Shown: positions 1 to 8,944, counted from the first letter of the stretch. The stretch: DNA of 36,032 nucleotides from Candidatus Methylomirabilota bacterium (GCA_027293415.1 JAPUFX010000134.1:1-36032); one strand, 5' to 3'. Made by a program: numbers and translations. The notes: generated from the letters alone by a model not told the origin.

Positions 1-533
1 TCGATGACGACGAGGGCATGCCCCCCTCCAACCGCCTCACCCTCCTTGACTCGAATCTCCTGCACGGTACCGGGTCCGGCTGAGCGGAGTTCATTCTCCA
101 TCTTCATGGCCTCGACCACAATAATGCCATCGCCGGCACCGACCTGGTCCCCCACACCGACCAAGAGCCGCACCACCTTGCTGGGCATCGGGGCGATGAT
201 GACCTGTCGCCCTTCCGGACCCTCTTCCGCCTTCCGGGTAATAGCCTTTATACGCTTCTCCCGTTCGGTCAGCACCTCCACATCGTGGACCTCCCCGTGC
301 ACCCCCACCGTATAGGGACTCACGCCTTTGATGATGTCGACTTCGTAGGAGGTACCGTCCACCAGGAGGGAGTAGCATCGGTCCGAGATCCTGACGCAGT
401 CCACCTCCCAGGTGACCCCGTCCACTGAGATCCGAAAGATGGATCCTTCCGGCTCTGCCACCTCGATGCGATACTCGCGTCCGTCACTCTCAGCAATATA
501 CTGCATCACCCGATACCCGATGACCGAGGGCAT
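1..533 (-). CDS. Biotin carboxyl carrier subunit of an acyl-CoA carboxylase (3' end cut by the window edge)
   Basis: This is the biotin-carrying arm that shuttles carboxylate between the biotin carboxylase and carboxyltransferase encoded upstream. About 177 residues are visible from the ATG at 533-531, with no stop before the edge. The last residues read ALVVI, typical of the end of a biotinyl domain, so only a few codons should be missing. The biotinyl-lysine motif EAMKMEN is seen with the lysine at about residue 144, after the conserved stretch IIAPMPSKVV. The first 100 residues form the beta-rich linker seen in propionyl-CoA or methylcrotonyl-CoA type carriers. No good Shine-Dalgarno precedes the ATG; a 7-base-word palindrome sits immediately upstream. 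It follows the biotin carboxylase by 52 bases in the same operon. The biotinyl domain is certain; the acyl substrate is inferred from the partners. Confidence 0.9.
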   Translation of the reverse strand, partial: MPSVIGYRVMQYIAESDGREYRIEVAEPEGSIFRISVDGVTWEVDCVRISDRCYSLLVDGTSYEVDIIKGVSPYTVGVHGEVHDVEVLTEREKRIKAITRKAEEGPEGRQVIIAPMPSKVVRLLVGVGDQVGAGDGIIVVEAMKMENELRSAGPGTVQEIRVKEGEAVGGGHALVVI

Positions 534-568
534 TTCCAATTTCGAATTTCGAAATTCGAATTTCTAAG
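534..568. repeat. Heptanucleotide-word palindrome (TTCGAAT words)
   Basis: Five consecutive 7-base words (TTCCAAT, TTCGAAT, TTCGAAA, TTCGAAT, TTCTAAG) fill the spacer between the biotin carboxylase and biotin carrier genes. The core 541-560 is a perfect 20-base palindrome. It belongs to the window-wide family of 7-base-period intergenic repeats. Confidence 0.75.
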
Positions 569-585
569 AGCCGTGAACCCCCCCG

Positions 586-2088
586 CTAGCCGCGTCTCAG
601 TCCTTCGCGACGGGCCGCGAGCGTCCACGCGGATCCAGCGACACCCCGGCCTACGGGGGCTGCGGGCCTCCGTTCCTGCTCGGCAATGTGTGCATGAATC
701 GCGGCGGCCACGATTGCGACATCCTTGTGGCGGGGCTCGCCGCCCTCCTGCTGCGCCAAAAACCTGTCGATGAATGTAGTATCCATGTCTCCCTCCACGA
801 ACCGAGGGTCCGACATGACCTCGAAGAGGAAAGAGACCGTGGTCTTGATCCCGGCAACGAGATAATCCTGCAACGCCTGCCGCATCCGGCTGATGGCCTC
901 GGGCCGATCTTTCCCCCAGGCGACGAGCTTGGATATCAGGGGATCGTAATAGATCGGCACCTCAAATCCCTCGTAGACCCCGCTGTCATTCCGGATGCCT
1001 GGCGCACTCGGGGGTCGATAGAGGGTGATCCTTCCGGGAAAGGGAGTAAAGCGGTTGGTCGGATCCTCAGCATAGATCCGGCACTCGATCGCATGGCCCC
1101 GCGGCTGCACCTCCTCTTGACGCAGGGAGAGGGACTCTCCGGCGGCGATCCGCACCTGGCTCTTGACCAAGTCGATCCCCGTGGTGAGCTCGGTCACCGG
1201 ATGTTCCACCTGCAGGCGGGCGTTGATCTCCAAGAAATAAAAATTCCGGTCGGTATCGACCAAGAACTCCACGGTCCCCGCATTCTGGTAGCGGCAACCT
1301 TTGGCCAAAGCCACCGCGGCCTCTCCCATCCGCCGCCTGAGGTCTGGCGTCATGAAGGGAGAGGGGGACTCCTCCACGACCTTTTGATGCCGGCGCTGCA
1401 GGGAACACTCACGCTCTCCGAGATAGAGCGTGTGACCCGTGGCATCGGCAAGGATCTGCATCTCGATGTGCCGCGGACGGGTCAGATACTTCTCAACGAA
1501 GATGGCATCGTCACCGAAAGAGGATTGCCCCTCCGAGCGGGCTGCCCGAATGGCCGACTGAAGCTCGGCCTCTTCCCCGACAATCCGCATCCCCTTTCCC
1601 CCGCCGCCGGCTGCGGCCTTGATGAGGAGCGGAAAGCCGATCTCCTGTGCCCGCGGGAGGATCTCTTCATCGCGCAGATTTTGGTCGGTCCCAGGCACGG
1701 TCGGCACCCCGACTTGCTTGGCCAGGCGGCGCGAGGCGGTCTTGGATCCACACAGTCTCAAGGTTTCGGAGGAGGGGCCGATGAAGACGAACCCTGCCTG
1801 TTCGCAGGCCTCGGCAAAGGTGGGATTTTCCGCGAGAAAGCCATAGCCGGGGTGGATGGCCTCAGCCTGACTCTGCCGGGCAATCTCAAGGATCCGATCC
1901 ACCCGGAGGTAACTCTCGGCCGAGGGAGATGCACCCACCCAATAGGCCTCATCTGCCTTTCGCACGTGCAGCGCCGAGCGGTCGGCATCGGAGTAAATCG
2001 CCACCGTCCCGATCCCCATCTCCCGGCAGGCCCGGATGACCCGCAGCGCGATCTCTCCGCGATTGGCAATGAGTATCTTTCGAAACAT
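586..2088 (-). CDS. accC: Biotin carboxylase subunit of acyl-CoA carboxylase (AccC-like, ATP-grasp)
   Basis: It carboxylates the biotin of the carrier protein using ATP and bicarbonate, in the cytoplasm. The 500-residue protein starts MFRKILIANRGEIALRVIRA, the family's hallmark N-terminus. GYGFLAEN is at 81-88, the glycine-rich ATP loop KAAAGGGGKGMR at 157-168, and the bicarbonate/active-site segments ECSLQRRHQKVVEE (about 228-240) and EINARLQVEHPVTE (287-300). Length suits the free-standing subunit (445-500 residues). It lies between a small S23-family gene and the biotin carrier, on the same strand as the carboxyltransferase, so it probably serves a propionyl- or methylmalonyl-type carboxylase rather than fatty acid synthesis. 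The only purine-rich tract before the ATG is the GGGGGAC heptad array, which may stand in for a ribosome binding site. Confidence 0.95.
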   Translation of the reverse strand: MFRKILIANRGEIALRVIRACREMGIGTVAIYSDADRSALHVRKADEAYWVGASPSAESYLRVDRILEIARQSQAEAIHPGYGFLAENPTFAEACEQAGFVFIGPSSETLRLCGSKTASRRLAKQVGVPTVPGTDQNLRDEEILPRAQEIGFPLLIKAAAGGGGKGMRIVGEEAELQSAIRAARSEGQSSFGDDAIFVEKYLTRPRHIEMQILADATGHTLYLGERECSLQRRHQKVVEESPSPFMTPDLRRRMGEAAVALAKGCRYQNAGTVEFLVDTDRNFYFLEINARLQVEHPVTELTTGIDLVKSQVRIAAGESLSLRQEEVQPRGHAIECRIYAEDPTNRFTPFPGRITLYRPPSAPGIRNDSGVYEGFEVPIYYDPLISKLVAWGKDRPEAISRMRQALQDYLVAGIKTTVSFLFEVMSDPRFVEGDMDTTFIDRFLAQQEGGEPRHKDVAIVAAAIHAHIAEQERRPAAPVGRGVAGSAWTLAARREGLRRG

Positions 2089-2095
2089 GTCTTCA

Positions 2096-2144
2096 GTCCC
2101 CCGTCCCCCGTCCCCCGTCCCCTATCCCCAGTGCCCAGTGGTAG
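2096..2144. repeat. Heptanucleotide array, left arm flanking the S23-family gene
   Basis: Seven back-to-back 7-base words: three perfect GTCCCCC, then GTCCCCT, ATCCCCA, GTGCCCA and GTGGTAG. The array runs into the last codons of the S23-family gene. It is inverted and similar to the array at 2611-2645, so the two could pair in RNA with the S23-family gene in the loop. Confidence 0.75.
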
Positions 2145-2559
2145 TCCTACGTCTCACGTGCCCGTCTGCCGCCCGCAATCTTCTCCCTCCGGCCTCCGCT
2201 TGACGACCTAGGTAGCCCAGGAATCCGCCGATAAGAGCTCGGATTTCTTCCAACTTGGCGTATAGTTTTTGCAAATCACGCGACGGCAGTTGGCCACGAT
2301 CTAGGGCCAAGTATAGATGCGATTGAAGTTCCGCGGCTGATCGCCTCGCATAAACGAGAAAACGAGCAAACTCCCCGTCAGATTGCGACTCAAAGCCTTC
2401 TGCAATGTTCGCCATGATCGAAATAGAAGCCCGATCGATCTGCTCCTTCAAAGCCCCGTCCCGGGATAATGAGCGGCTGCGGGTCACCTGGACCAGCATT
2501 CCTGCCAGCTTCCTTGCCTCCTGCCAAGCCTGAATATCTTCGAACCGTTCGATCTTCAC
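2122..2559 (-). CDS. Four-helix-bundle protein of the S23 / 23S rRNA intervening-sequence family
   Basis: The protein has 145 residues. It shows the family pattern near the start (FEDIQAWQEARKLA), a central helix with LKEQIDRASISIMANIAEGFE, and the typical FARFLVYARRSAAELQSHLYLA stretch followed by LEEIRALIGGFLGYL. Known relatives are encoded in 23S rRNA intervening sequences, as lone intergenic genes, or (as Avd) with diversity-generating retroelements; their molecular role is unclear. The gene interrupts a carboxylase operon, between carboxyltransferase and biotin carboxylase. It lies between two inverted arrays of 7-base words, and its last codons (TTTGHWG) are encoded by the repeat itself. 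The conserved domain ends near residue 118, so the arginine-rich tail is probably acquired. Family call is strong; function is unknown. Confidence 0.88.
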   Translation of the reverse strand: MKIERFEDIQAWQEARKLAGMLVQVTRSRSLSRDGALKEQIDRASISIMANIAEGFESQSDGEFARFLVYARRSAAELQSHLYLALDRGQLPSRDLQKLYAKLEEIRALIGGFLGYLGRQAEAGGRRLRAADGHVRRRTTTGHWG

Positions 2560-2610
2560 GTCGAGTCTCTCTGAGGGAGTATCGGTGAGAAAGGGGAGAC
2601 CGTTGGCGAA

Positions 2611-2645
2611 CTGAGACAGGGGACCGGGGACTTCGGACCGCGGAC
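2611..2645. repeat. Heptanucleotide array, right arm flanking the S23-family gene
   Basis: Five 7-base words ending in GAC (CTGAGAC, AGGGGAC, CGGGGAC, TTCGGAC, CGCGGAC) lie between the carboxyltransferase stop and the S23-family gene. The reverse complement matches the GTCCCCC-type array at 2096-2144 with few mismatches, giving a stem about 30 bases long around the gene. Confidence 0.75.
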
Positions 2646-2647
2646 TC

Positions 2648-4198
<1,551 letters not shown>

Positions 4199-4237
4199 CG
4201 TCCTTCACCCCTCTCTCACGCGAAAAATAGGTGTTTT

Positions 4238-4266
4238 TACATACCAGCGATCTGAACAAAAGTCAA
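4238..4266 (-). promoter_or_regulatory. Sigma-70-type promoter of the carboxylase operon
   Basis: On the minus strand, TTGACT (4266-4261) is followed by a 17-base spacer and an extended -10, TGgTATGTA (-10 hexamer 4243-4238), about 40 bases upstream of the carboxyltransferase ATG. The -35 matches 5 of 6 positions; the -10 is weak but has the TG extension. Confidence 0.5.
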
Positions 4267-4311
4267 TCAGATATTTGCCCCCCGGATCCGGCGATGAAGC
4301 ACCTCTCGCTG

Positions 4312-4327
4312 TGGCATAAGGATTGCT
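4312..4327 (+). promoter_or_regulatory. Sigma-54-like promoter of the response regulator
   Basis: TGGCATAAGGATTGCT matches the sigma-54 pattern TGGCAyrN4TTGCw. GG (4313-4314) and GC (4325-4326) are at the required -24/-12 spacing. Transcription would begin near 4338, leaving a short leader that holds the GGAG at 4346-4349 and the ATG at 4356. No activator gene is visible in the window. Confidence 0.5.
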
Positions 4328-4355
4328 ACAGAAGGAATCACTGACGGAGCATGCC

Positions 4356-4751
4356 ATGGGAAATATTCTCATCGTTGAAGATGACTCCATGAATATGGAG
4401 CTGGCCCGTGATGTTTTGGAGTCCAGCGGATACCAGGTGTGCGGCGTCGACTCGGCGGCCGAGGCCTTGCAGGTCCTCAAAGAGGCCTTACCCGATCTCA
4501 TTCTCATGGACATCCAGCTCCCCGGGCTCGACGGACTCGAGCTCACCCGAACCTTGAAGCAGGACCCGAGGAAGAAGGACATCATCGTCGTTGCCATGAC
4601 CGCCCACGCCATGAAGGGAGATCGGGAACGGATCCTCGAGGCCGGGTGCAGCGGCTACATCGCAAAACCCATTGATACGCGGGAACTGTGTCGGGAAGTG
4701 GCTAGACACCTCCCCCCACCCGAGCGCCCCAACAACCTTTCAGCGGACTAG
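4356..4751 (+). CDS. Single-domain response regulator (CheY/DivK-like receiver)
   Basis: A 131-residue receiver domain with no output domain. Visible phosphorylation-site residues are the acidic pair D9/D10, the phospho-acceptor D52 (in LMDIQLPGLDG), T82 (AMTAH) and K104 (AKPID). Sequence style (ILIVEDDSMNMELARDVLE) is closest to DivK-type receivers that relay phosphate from a hybrid kinase elsewhere; no kinase is in the window. The ATG at 4356 is chosen because GGAG lies 6 bases upstream and the sigma-54-like promoter places transcription start near 4338. The in-frame TTG at 4323 would fall inside that promoter. The TAG stop lies inside the CTAG that begins a MITE-like element. Confidence 0.92.
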   Translation: MGNILIVEDDSMNMELARDVLESSGYQVCGVDSAAEALQVLKEALPDLILMDIQLPGLDGLELTRTLKQDPRKKDIIVVAMTAHAMKGDRERILEAGCSGYIAKPIDTRELCREVARHLPPPERPNNLSAD

Positions 4752-5006
4752 TGCCCCTCCAACTAATTCTTCCTAAACACCGCGAGCTTCTCCAGGGGCA
4801 CTGAGGGGTTGTAGGAGTGTTCCTCCCCGAGGCTCCCCTACGCCTGGGGGGTGCTCAGCGAGGCAAGCGCCGAGCGCCGAAGGGGGGCCTGCCCCCCGAG
4901 TACTGACTGTGGACCGATGACCGACGACCGAAAAAGGACCCCTTGGTCCCTTACGGTCATCGGATAACGGTCAACGGGCATCGGTCGCTAGTTGGTGCGG
5001 CACTAG
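4748..5006. mobile_element. MITE-like element, copy 1 (CTAG-ended inverted termini)
   Basis: The termini are inverted and similar: CTAGTGCCCCTCCAACT at 4748-4764 and, read on the other strand, CTAGTGCCGCACCAACT ending at 5006 (14 of 17 identical). An internal core of about 85 bases (4793-4879) recurs in inverted orientation at 12754-12838 with only a few differences. No transposase is encoded. CTAG at both ends fits the known IS630 preference for CTAG with TA duplication, so a non-autonomous Tc1/IS630-type element is likely. The right half holds an internal heptad-word hairpin. The left CTAG contains the stop codon of the response regulator. The rest of 4752-5141 contains no gene. Confidence 0.72.
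4904..4987. repeat. Heptanucleotide hairpin nested in MITE copy 1
   Basis: GACCGAT/GACCGAC-type 7-base words (from 4911) face inverted words (ACGGTCA, TCGGATA) after a short loop. CCGATGACCG pairs perfectly with CGGTCATCGG. It is absent from MITE copy 2, so it was probably gained separately. Confidence 0.65.
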
Positions 5007-5141
5007 CCCCATCCCTCGACCATTACGCATTCTCTAGGCCCGCTCCGGCACGGCCAATACGCAAGCATCCCCCGATCAACAGCCGCGGCCCCGCAAGCCC
5101 TTCAAAAGCCTGTCTTTGCATGGCTTCTGGCGATTTTCTCG

Positions 5142-5169
5142 TTGACATCTTCCCCTGTAAAACTAAAAT
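5142..5169 (+). promoter_or_regulatory. Sigma-70 promoter of tRNA-Leu
   Basis: A perfect -35 TTGACA (5142-5147), a 16-base spacer and -10 TAAAAT (5164-5169, 5 of 6) end 12 bases before the first base of the tRNA. Confidence 0.75.
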
Positions 5170-5181
5170 AATAAAGCCCGT

Positions 5182-5266
<85 letters not shown>

Positions 5267-5615
5267 AGGACTCTCGCACGTATGCTCTCGCTCCTCTATC
5301 CCCGCCAACGCTGCCGCCCCCACGGCCAGAGATGCGCGGGCAGGAGACGAGTCGGGAGGTGTTTCTGTCCCCGAAGCCGTGATGCACATGAACAGCCATT
5401 CATCGATGGGAATAGTGTCAGAGGAAGGTGCACCATTGTCGGGACCGCGGACCTGCGGGCCGGCGGGAATTTCCCGAGGACTCTGGATGTTCACTGCGAT
5501 ACAGGAATGTGAAATAAAGCCCTCGACAACCCGTCAAACATGGTAGGGAGATGAGACCCCAGCTCAGAAGATAAACCAAGAGACGGGCGGCGAACGCGGT
5601 AAGGAGGGAAAGGTG
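5267..5615. other. Gene-free spacer between tRNA-Leu and the envelope gene set
   Basis: About 350 bases with no convincing gene, RNA or repeat. Open frames here overlap the tRNA or encode low-complexity translations. The only clear signal is AAGGAGG at 5601-5607, the ribosome binding site of the following lipoprotein. A promoter for that gene presumably lies here, but I cannot pick one out. Confidence 0.6.
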
Positions 5616-6239
5616 ATGCGGAAATTGATGAGTCTCATCGCTGCCGTTGCCCTCGTCAGTGCCTGTGCGAACCGGCCACTCACCTCTCAGGAGCAGGGGG
5701 CCCTGACCGGGGCCGCCCTGGGCGCGGTAGCAGGATCACTCATCGCAGCCGGCACCGGAGGCAATACTGCGACCGCCGCTGCCGCCGGGATGGGTCTCGG
5801 GGCCCTAACCGGGGCGATGGTAGGTGGCGCCATCGAGAACGAGCGGGCGGAAACGGGCAACCCCCCCACTTCAGCCGCATCCACATCCACCCAGTCCACG
5901 GCAGCAGCGCAGGCCGCTCAGCCGTGGTCCGGAACTTATAACCCGACTGCCGGAACCATAGACCCCACCGTGGGAAAGTTCGTCAACGGCACGCGATGGC
6001 AGCTCGAGATCTACGTTGACGCCGACCCGCAGGATTTGGATGGTGCCGCGGGCATCACGTTAAACCCCCAGCAGTCCCAGCCGCAAAACCTGGACCTGGG
6101 GCCCCACCGAATCATTGCCCAGGCTTACGTCGAAACGCAGTTCGGGACCCGAACAGTTGGGCGGTACGACCGGACAGTCCAGGTGGATCCGCGAGGCAGC
6201 GGCTGGACACTCCACTTTACCGAGGGTGATTTCCGCTAA
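5616..6239 (+). CDS. Glycine-zipper lipoprotein
   Basis: Signal peptide MRKLMSLIAAVALVSAC with the lipobox cysteine at residue 17, then a glycine-zipper hairpin (ALTGAALGAVAGSLIAAGT and GMGLGALTGAMVGGAIE, about residues 28-75) as in YMGG/Gly-zipper outer-membrane proteins. A Ser/Thr/Ala/Gln linker follows, then a beta-type C-terminal domain (about 115-207). The ATG at 5616 lies 8 bases after AAGGAGG; a GTG at 5613 is equally possible. It precedes the TonB-like gene by 130 bases and may belong to the same envelope programme, or be separately transcribed. Membrane anchoring and an oligomeric zipper are seen in the sequence; the function of the C-terminal domain is unknown. Confidence 0.8.
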   Translation: MRKLMSLIAAVALVSACANRPLTSQEQGALTGAALGAVAGSLIAAGTGGNTATAAAAGMGLGALTGAMVGGAIENERAETGNPPTSAASTSTQSTAAAQAAQPWSGTYNPTAGTIDPTVGKFVNGTRWQLEIYVDADPQDLDGAAGITLNPQQSQPQNLDLGPHRIIAQAYVETQFGTRTVGRYDRTVQVDPRGSGWTLHFTEGDFR

Positions 6240-6242
6240 GTC

Positions 6243-6359
6243 CTTCGATTCATAAGTTCTGTGTCGAACTTATTTACTCAGGACTTAGTGCTGAGTGACC
6301 AACATCTCTAATGTAATTCACAAAAATACGTAACCGTATTTGCGAATCGAAGCACTAAG
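6243..6359. repeat. Nested inverted repeats in an AT-rich spacer
   Basis: Four interleaved perfect inverted pairs: CTTCGATTC (6243-6251) with GAATCGAAG (6344-6352); CTTAGTGCT (6284-6292) with AGCACTAAG (6351-6359); ATAAGTTC/GAACTTAT around a 6-base loop; and AAATACG/CGTATTT around TAAC. The region is less GC-rich than its surroundings. It could be an operon leader, an attenuator or a small repeat element. Confidence 0.55.
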
Positions 6360-6370
6360 GGAGTGCTGCA

Positions 6371-7555
6371 GTGGCGCACGGGAAGAGATGGAAAGGCCTC
6401 GGTGGCGTTGGGGAGAAGCTCACCGGGAGGCTGGAGACGTGGCTGAGCGGCTGGGAGCAGAGCCGGTTCCTTTCGGCCTATAATCGGTTCCGCCGCCGGT
6501 TTTCAGGACCTCCCGTTCCCGGCCTGCCCGAGAGCAGCACCTTAGATCCCTTTGTTTTCATGTCTGTAGGGATCCATCTCCTGATTCTCCTCCTCATCTA
6601 TCTCTTGGCTGCCCAGACCCTCTCTCTAGCCGAGCGCCCCCCCATCAGCGTCCGGATCCTCGAGACCAAGGCTCAAGCGCCAGCCCGTGCGCGCAAGCAG
6701 AAACCACTCCGCCAAGCAAAGAAACGGACAGCGCAGAAGAAACCGCGGCAGAAGCCCAAACCCAAGTCCGTTCCACAACCCAAGCCAACTCCACCAAAGC
6801 AAGTGGCAAAGCCGAAGTTTACGCCCAAGACCCTTCCCAAGGTCGCAATGGTCAAACCGCACGTCCCCAAACCACTCCCTAAGACAGTCCACAAGGAGAC
6901 GCTCACTGCGCCAAAGCTAGAGACCCCTTCTCCGGAACGCGTGTTACCTGAAAAGGGGCTCCTGCCGATGCCGGTGAAACCCTTTGAGGCTGAACCCGTT
7001 CCGGGGGGACCACCGAGAGAGGTTCCTCGATCATTCACCGCTCCACCCCCTTCGGCACCTGCAGAGGTTCCGACTGAAATCGCTCCACTCCCCGCTCCCA
7101 GCCCGACGGCCTCGGTGAGCCCCACACCCTCTATGCCGACAGAACTCGGCGAGACGACGGTCGAAGGATTTCAGCAGCCCACCGGGCCCGTCGTGGTCCC
7201 GGAGCGCTTTTTGAAAGCGGGAAGACCCCAGACAACCCCGGGAGCGGCCTTGGAGCTCATCGACACTTCTGATCCGGACTTCACAGAATATTTCGAGCTG
7301 ATCAAACGCCGGGTGTTTGCGGCCTGGCGCTATCCTGAAAAGGTCCGGGGCGTCCACAAGGTCTCGCTTCGGTTCAGTCTGGACCGGGTGGGAGTGGCCC
7401 GTGGGATTCAGGTCATCCGGTCCAGCAATGCTGAGCTCAACGCGAGCGCGGCAGATGCCATGGACCGGGCATCGCCTTTTCCCCCGATCCCGGAGAAGTT
7501 TCGAGCCCTGGTCGGACAGCCACTGACGCTGATCTTCACGGTGACGATCCGATGA
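6371..7555 (+). CDS. TonB-like energy transducer
   Basis: The protein has 394 residues. A basic 60-residue cytoplasmic N-terminus precedes one membrane segment (about 61-83, FMSVGIHLLILLLIYLLAA). A long Pro/Lys-rich periplasmic spacer follows (about 95-200), then a Pro/Thr-rich part, and a C-terminal TonB/TolA-type domain (about 295-394: YFELIKRRVFAAWRYPEKV ... VSLRFSLDRVGVARGIQVIRSS). Such proteins carry proton-motive energy from ExbB/ExbD to outer-membrane partners. The cytoplasmic head is longer than in classic TonB. Start is GTG with AAGGGAG seven bases upstream. Its stop overlaps the next gene (ATGATGA), and ExbB/ExbD genes lie downstream in the same set. TolA-like use cannot be excluded. 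Confidence 0.88.
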   Translation: MAHGKRWKGLGGVGEKLTGRLETWLSGWEQSRFLSAYNRFRRRFSGPPVPGLPESSTLDPFVFMSVGIHLLILLLIYLLAAQTLSLAERPPISVRILETKAQAPARARKQKPLRQAKKRTAQKKPRQKPKPKSVPQPKPTPPKQVAKPKFTPKTLPKVAMVKPHVPKPLPKTVHKETLTAPKLETPSPERVLPEKGLLPMPVKPFEAEPVPGGPPREVPRSFTAPPPSAPAEVPTEIAPLPAPSPTASVSPTPSMPTELGETTVEGFQQPTGPVVVPERFLKAGRPQTTPGAALELIDTSDPDFTEYFELIKRRVFAAWRYPEKVRGVHKVSLRFSLDRVGVARGIQVIRSSNAELNASAADAMDRASPFPPIPEKFRALVGQPLTLIFTVTIR

Positions 7556-8901
7556 TGAACGATGCAGCCAAATTTGGATCATGCATGCGGCCTGCTCGAT
7601 GGATACTTTCCCTCCCGATACTCCTGGTGATGGTCGCCCTGGCCTCGGCCGCGCCTCGCAAGCCGAAGGCGGTCTTCCACTACGACGACGAGGGACAAAT
7701 CGCCCGCCAGGAGGTCGACACAAACAACGATGGCAAGATCGATGTCTGGACCTTCTATGTCAAAGGCGAGATCGACCGACAGGAGGAGGACCGGGACTTC
7801 AACGGGAAGGTGGAGGTGTGGTCCTTTTATCTTCGGGGGAAACTGGATAAGCAGCGGGTGGATACTAACGGGGACGGCAAACCCGATATCTGGTACTTTC
7901 TCGGGTCCCAAGGACAGGTGAACCGGGCCTGGAAGGATACCGATTTTGATGGCCAAGTGGACTTCTGGGGCTACTACAGTGGCGACAAGCGCGAGCGGGA
8001 GGAACAGGACCTAAACCAGGATGGCACGCCGGACCGTTTCCTCTTTTTCACCAAGGGCAAACTCACGCGGAAGGAAGAGGCGGGGAATCGGGATGGCAAA
8101 ATTACCGTGCGAGAGATCTATGACCCGCAAGGCAATGTCATCCGGAAGGAGGAGTTTCGCGCAGGCAAGAGCACACCCCGCCTGGTGAGCCTCTACCAAG
8201 GAGGCAAACTCACTCGACAAGAGGAGGACAAGAACGGCGATAGTCGCATTGACCTCTGGACTTTCTTCGACGGGAATGGTGAAATCGTCCGGCGTGAGGT
8301 CGACACCAACCGGGATGGCAAGCCAGATGTCTGGGCCCATTACGTTGACGGAAAGCTGGTCAGGCAGGAGGAAGATCCGAAGGGGATCGGCACGCCCACG
8401 CTCATCTATTACTATGAACGGGGGATTCTGATCCGGCGGGAAGAGGACCGTCAAGGACGGGGCAAACCGGACATCATTGCATATTATGAAAAGGGGAAGA
8501 TTCGACGACAGGTGGAGTTTAACCACCCCGGAAACGAGCCGGATGTGATTACAGAGTTCCAAAACGGCAAGCCAATCCGTCAGGAGATCTCTACCAAGAC
8601 CAACGGCATTCGGGATCTCACTCGGTACTTCAAAGGGGAACAGCTACTTCGGGAGGAGGTCGACACGAACGGGGACAGGAGGCCGGATCTTTGGGTCTTC
8701 TATCGAAACGGGGCGAAGATCACCCAGGAGGAAGACCTCAACTTCGATGGTCAACCCGATGTCCGGTATCGCTTCCGGAGGGGCCGGGTGAGCGCAAAGG
8801 AGGTCCTGACCGATCAGGGGTCGGGTGTGTCTCCCCAACCGGCGACCGTAGAGCAAAGCAGTCCGCAGTCAGCTGTCAGCAGTCAGCAGGGACAGCAGTA
8901 A
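7552..8901 (+). CDS. Secreted protein of about 15 tandem 24-residue DxNxDGxxD / MORN-like repeats
   Basis: After a signal peptide (about residues 12-34), nearly the whole 449-residue protein is a tandem array of 15 full repeats plus a partial one. The consensus is YxxGKLxRQEEDTNGDGKPD followed by xWx and an aromatic pair. Each unit joins a MORN-like aromatic-x-x-G-K turn to a DxNxDGxxD loop resembling EF-hand or thrombospondin type-3 calcium loops. Units 3, 9 and 14 keep the acidic loop best; 6, 7, 10 and 12 have lost it. Calcium binding and a solenoid fold are inferences. The start overlaps the TonB-like stop, implying coupled translation; M12 (7585) would give a shorter signal peptide. The Ser/Gln-rich tail (about 430-449) is encoded by a heptad repeat. 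I know no named family for it. Confidence 0.8.
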   Translation: MMNDAAKFGSCMRPARWILSLPILLVMVALASAAPRKPKAVFHYDDEGQIARQEVDTNNDGKIDVWTFYVKGEIDRQEEDRDFNGKVEVWSFYLRGKLDKQRVDTNGDGKPDIWYFLGSQGQVNRAWKDTDFDGQVDFWGYYSGDKREREEQDLNQDGTPDRFLFFTKGKLTRKEEAGNRDGKITVREIYDPQGNVIRKEEFRAGKSTPRLVSLYQGGKLTRQEEDKNGDSRIDLWTFFDGNGEIVRREVDTNRDGKPDVWAHYVDGKLVRQEEDPKGIGTPTLIYYYERGILIRREEDRQGRGKPDIIAYYEKGKIRRQVEFNHPGNEPDVITEFQNGKPIRQEISTKTNGIRDLTRYFKGEQLLREEVDTNGDRRPDLWVFYRNGAKITQEEDLNFDGQPDVRYRFRRGRVSAKEVLTDQGSGVSPQPATVEQSSPQSAVSSQQGQQ

Positions 8902-8944
8902 GCGATCAGCTGTCAGCCGTCGGCCATCAGTGGTCAGCCATGAG
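8861..8944. repeat. Heptanucleotide array (GTCAGCA words) overlapping the end of the repeat-protein gene
   Basis: 7-base words of the type GCAGTCA, GCTGTCA, GCAGTCA run through the last codons and stop of the upstream gene and on into the spacer (GCGATCA, GCTGTCA, GCCGTCG, GCCATCA, GTGGTCA). The remaining 100 bases before the next gene hold GTTCTTCTAAGAAC (a short hairpin) and the GAGGGG ribosome binding site. Confidence 0.65.

Noticed and set aside
688-2211. 507-codon open frame on the plus strand
   Set aside because: It lies exactly opposite the biotin carboxylase gene, whose motifs are intact; the translation is a typical high-GC antisense shadow rich in Gly, His, Pro and Arg.
5007-5141. 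Small gene between the MITE and the tRNA promoter
   Set aside because: No frame has a ribosome binding site or convincing composition; the stretch looks like plain spacer.
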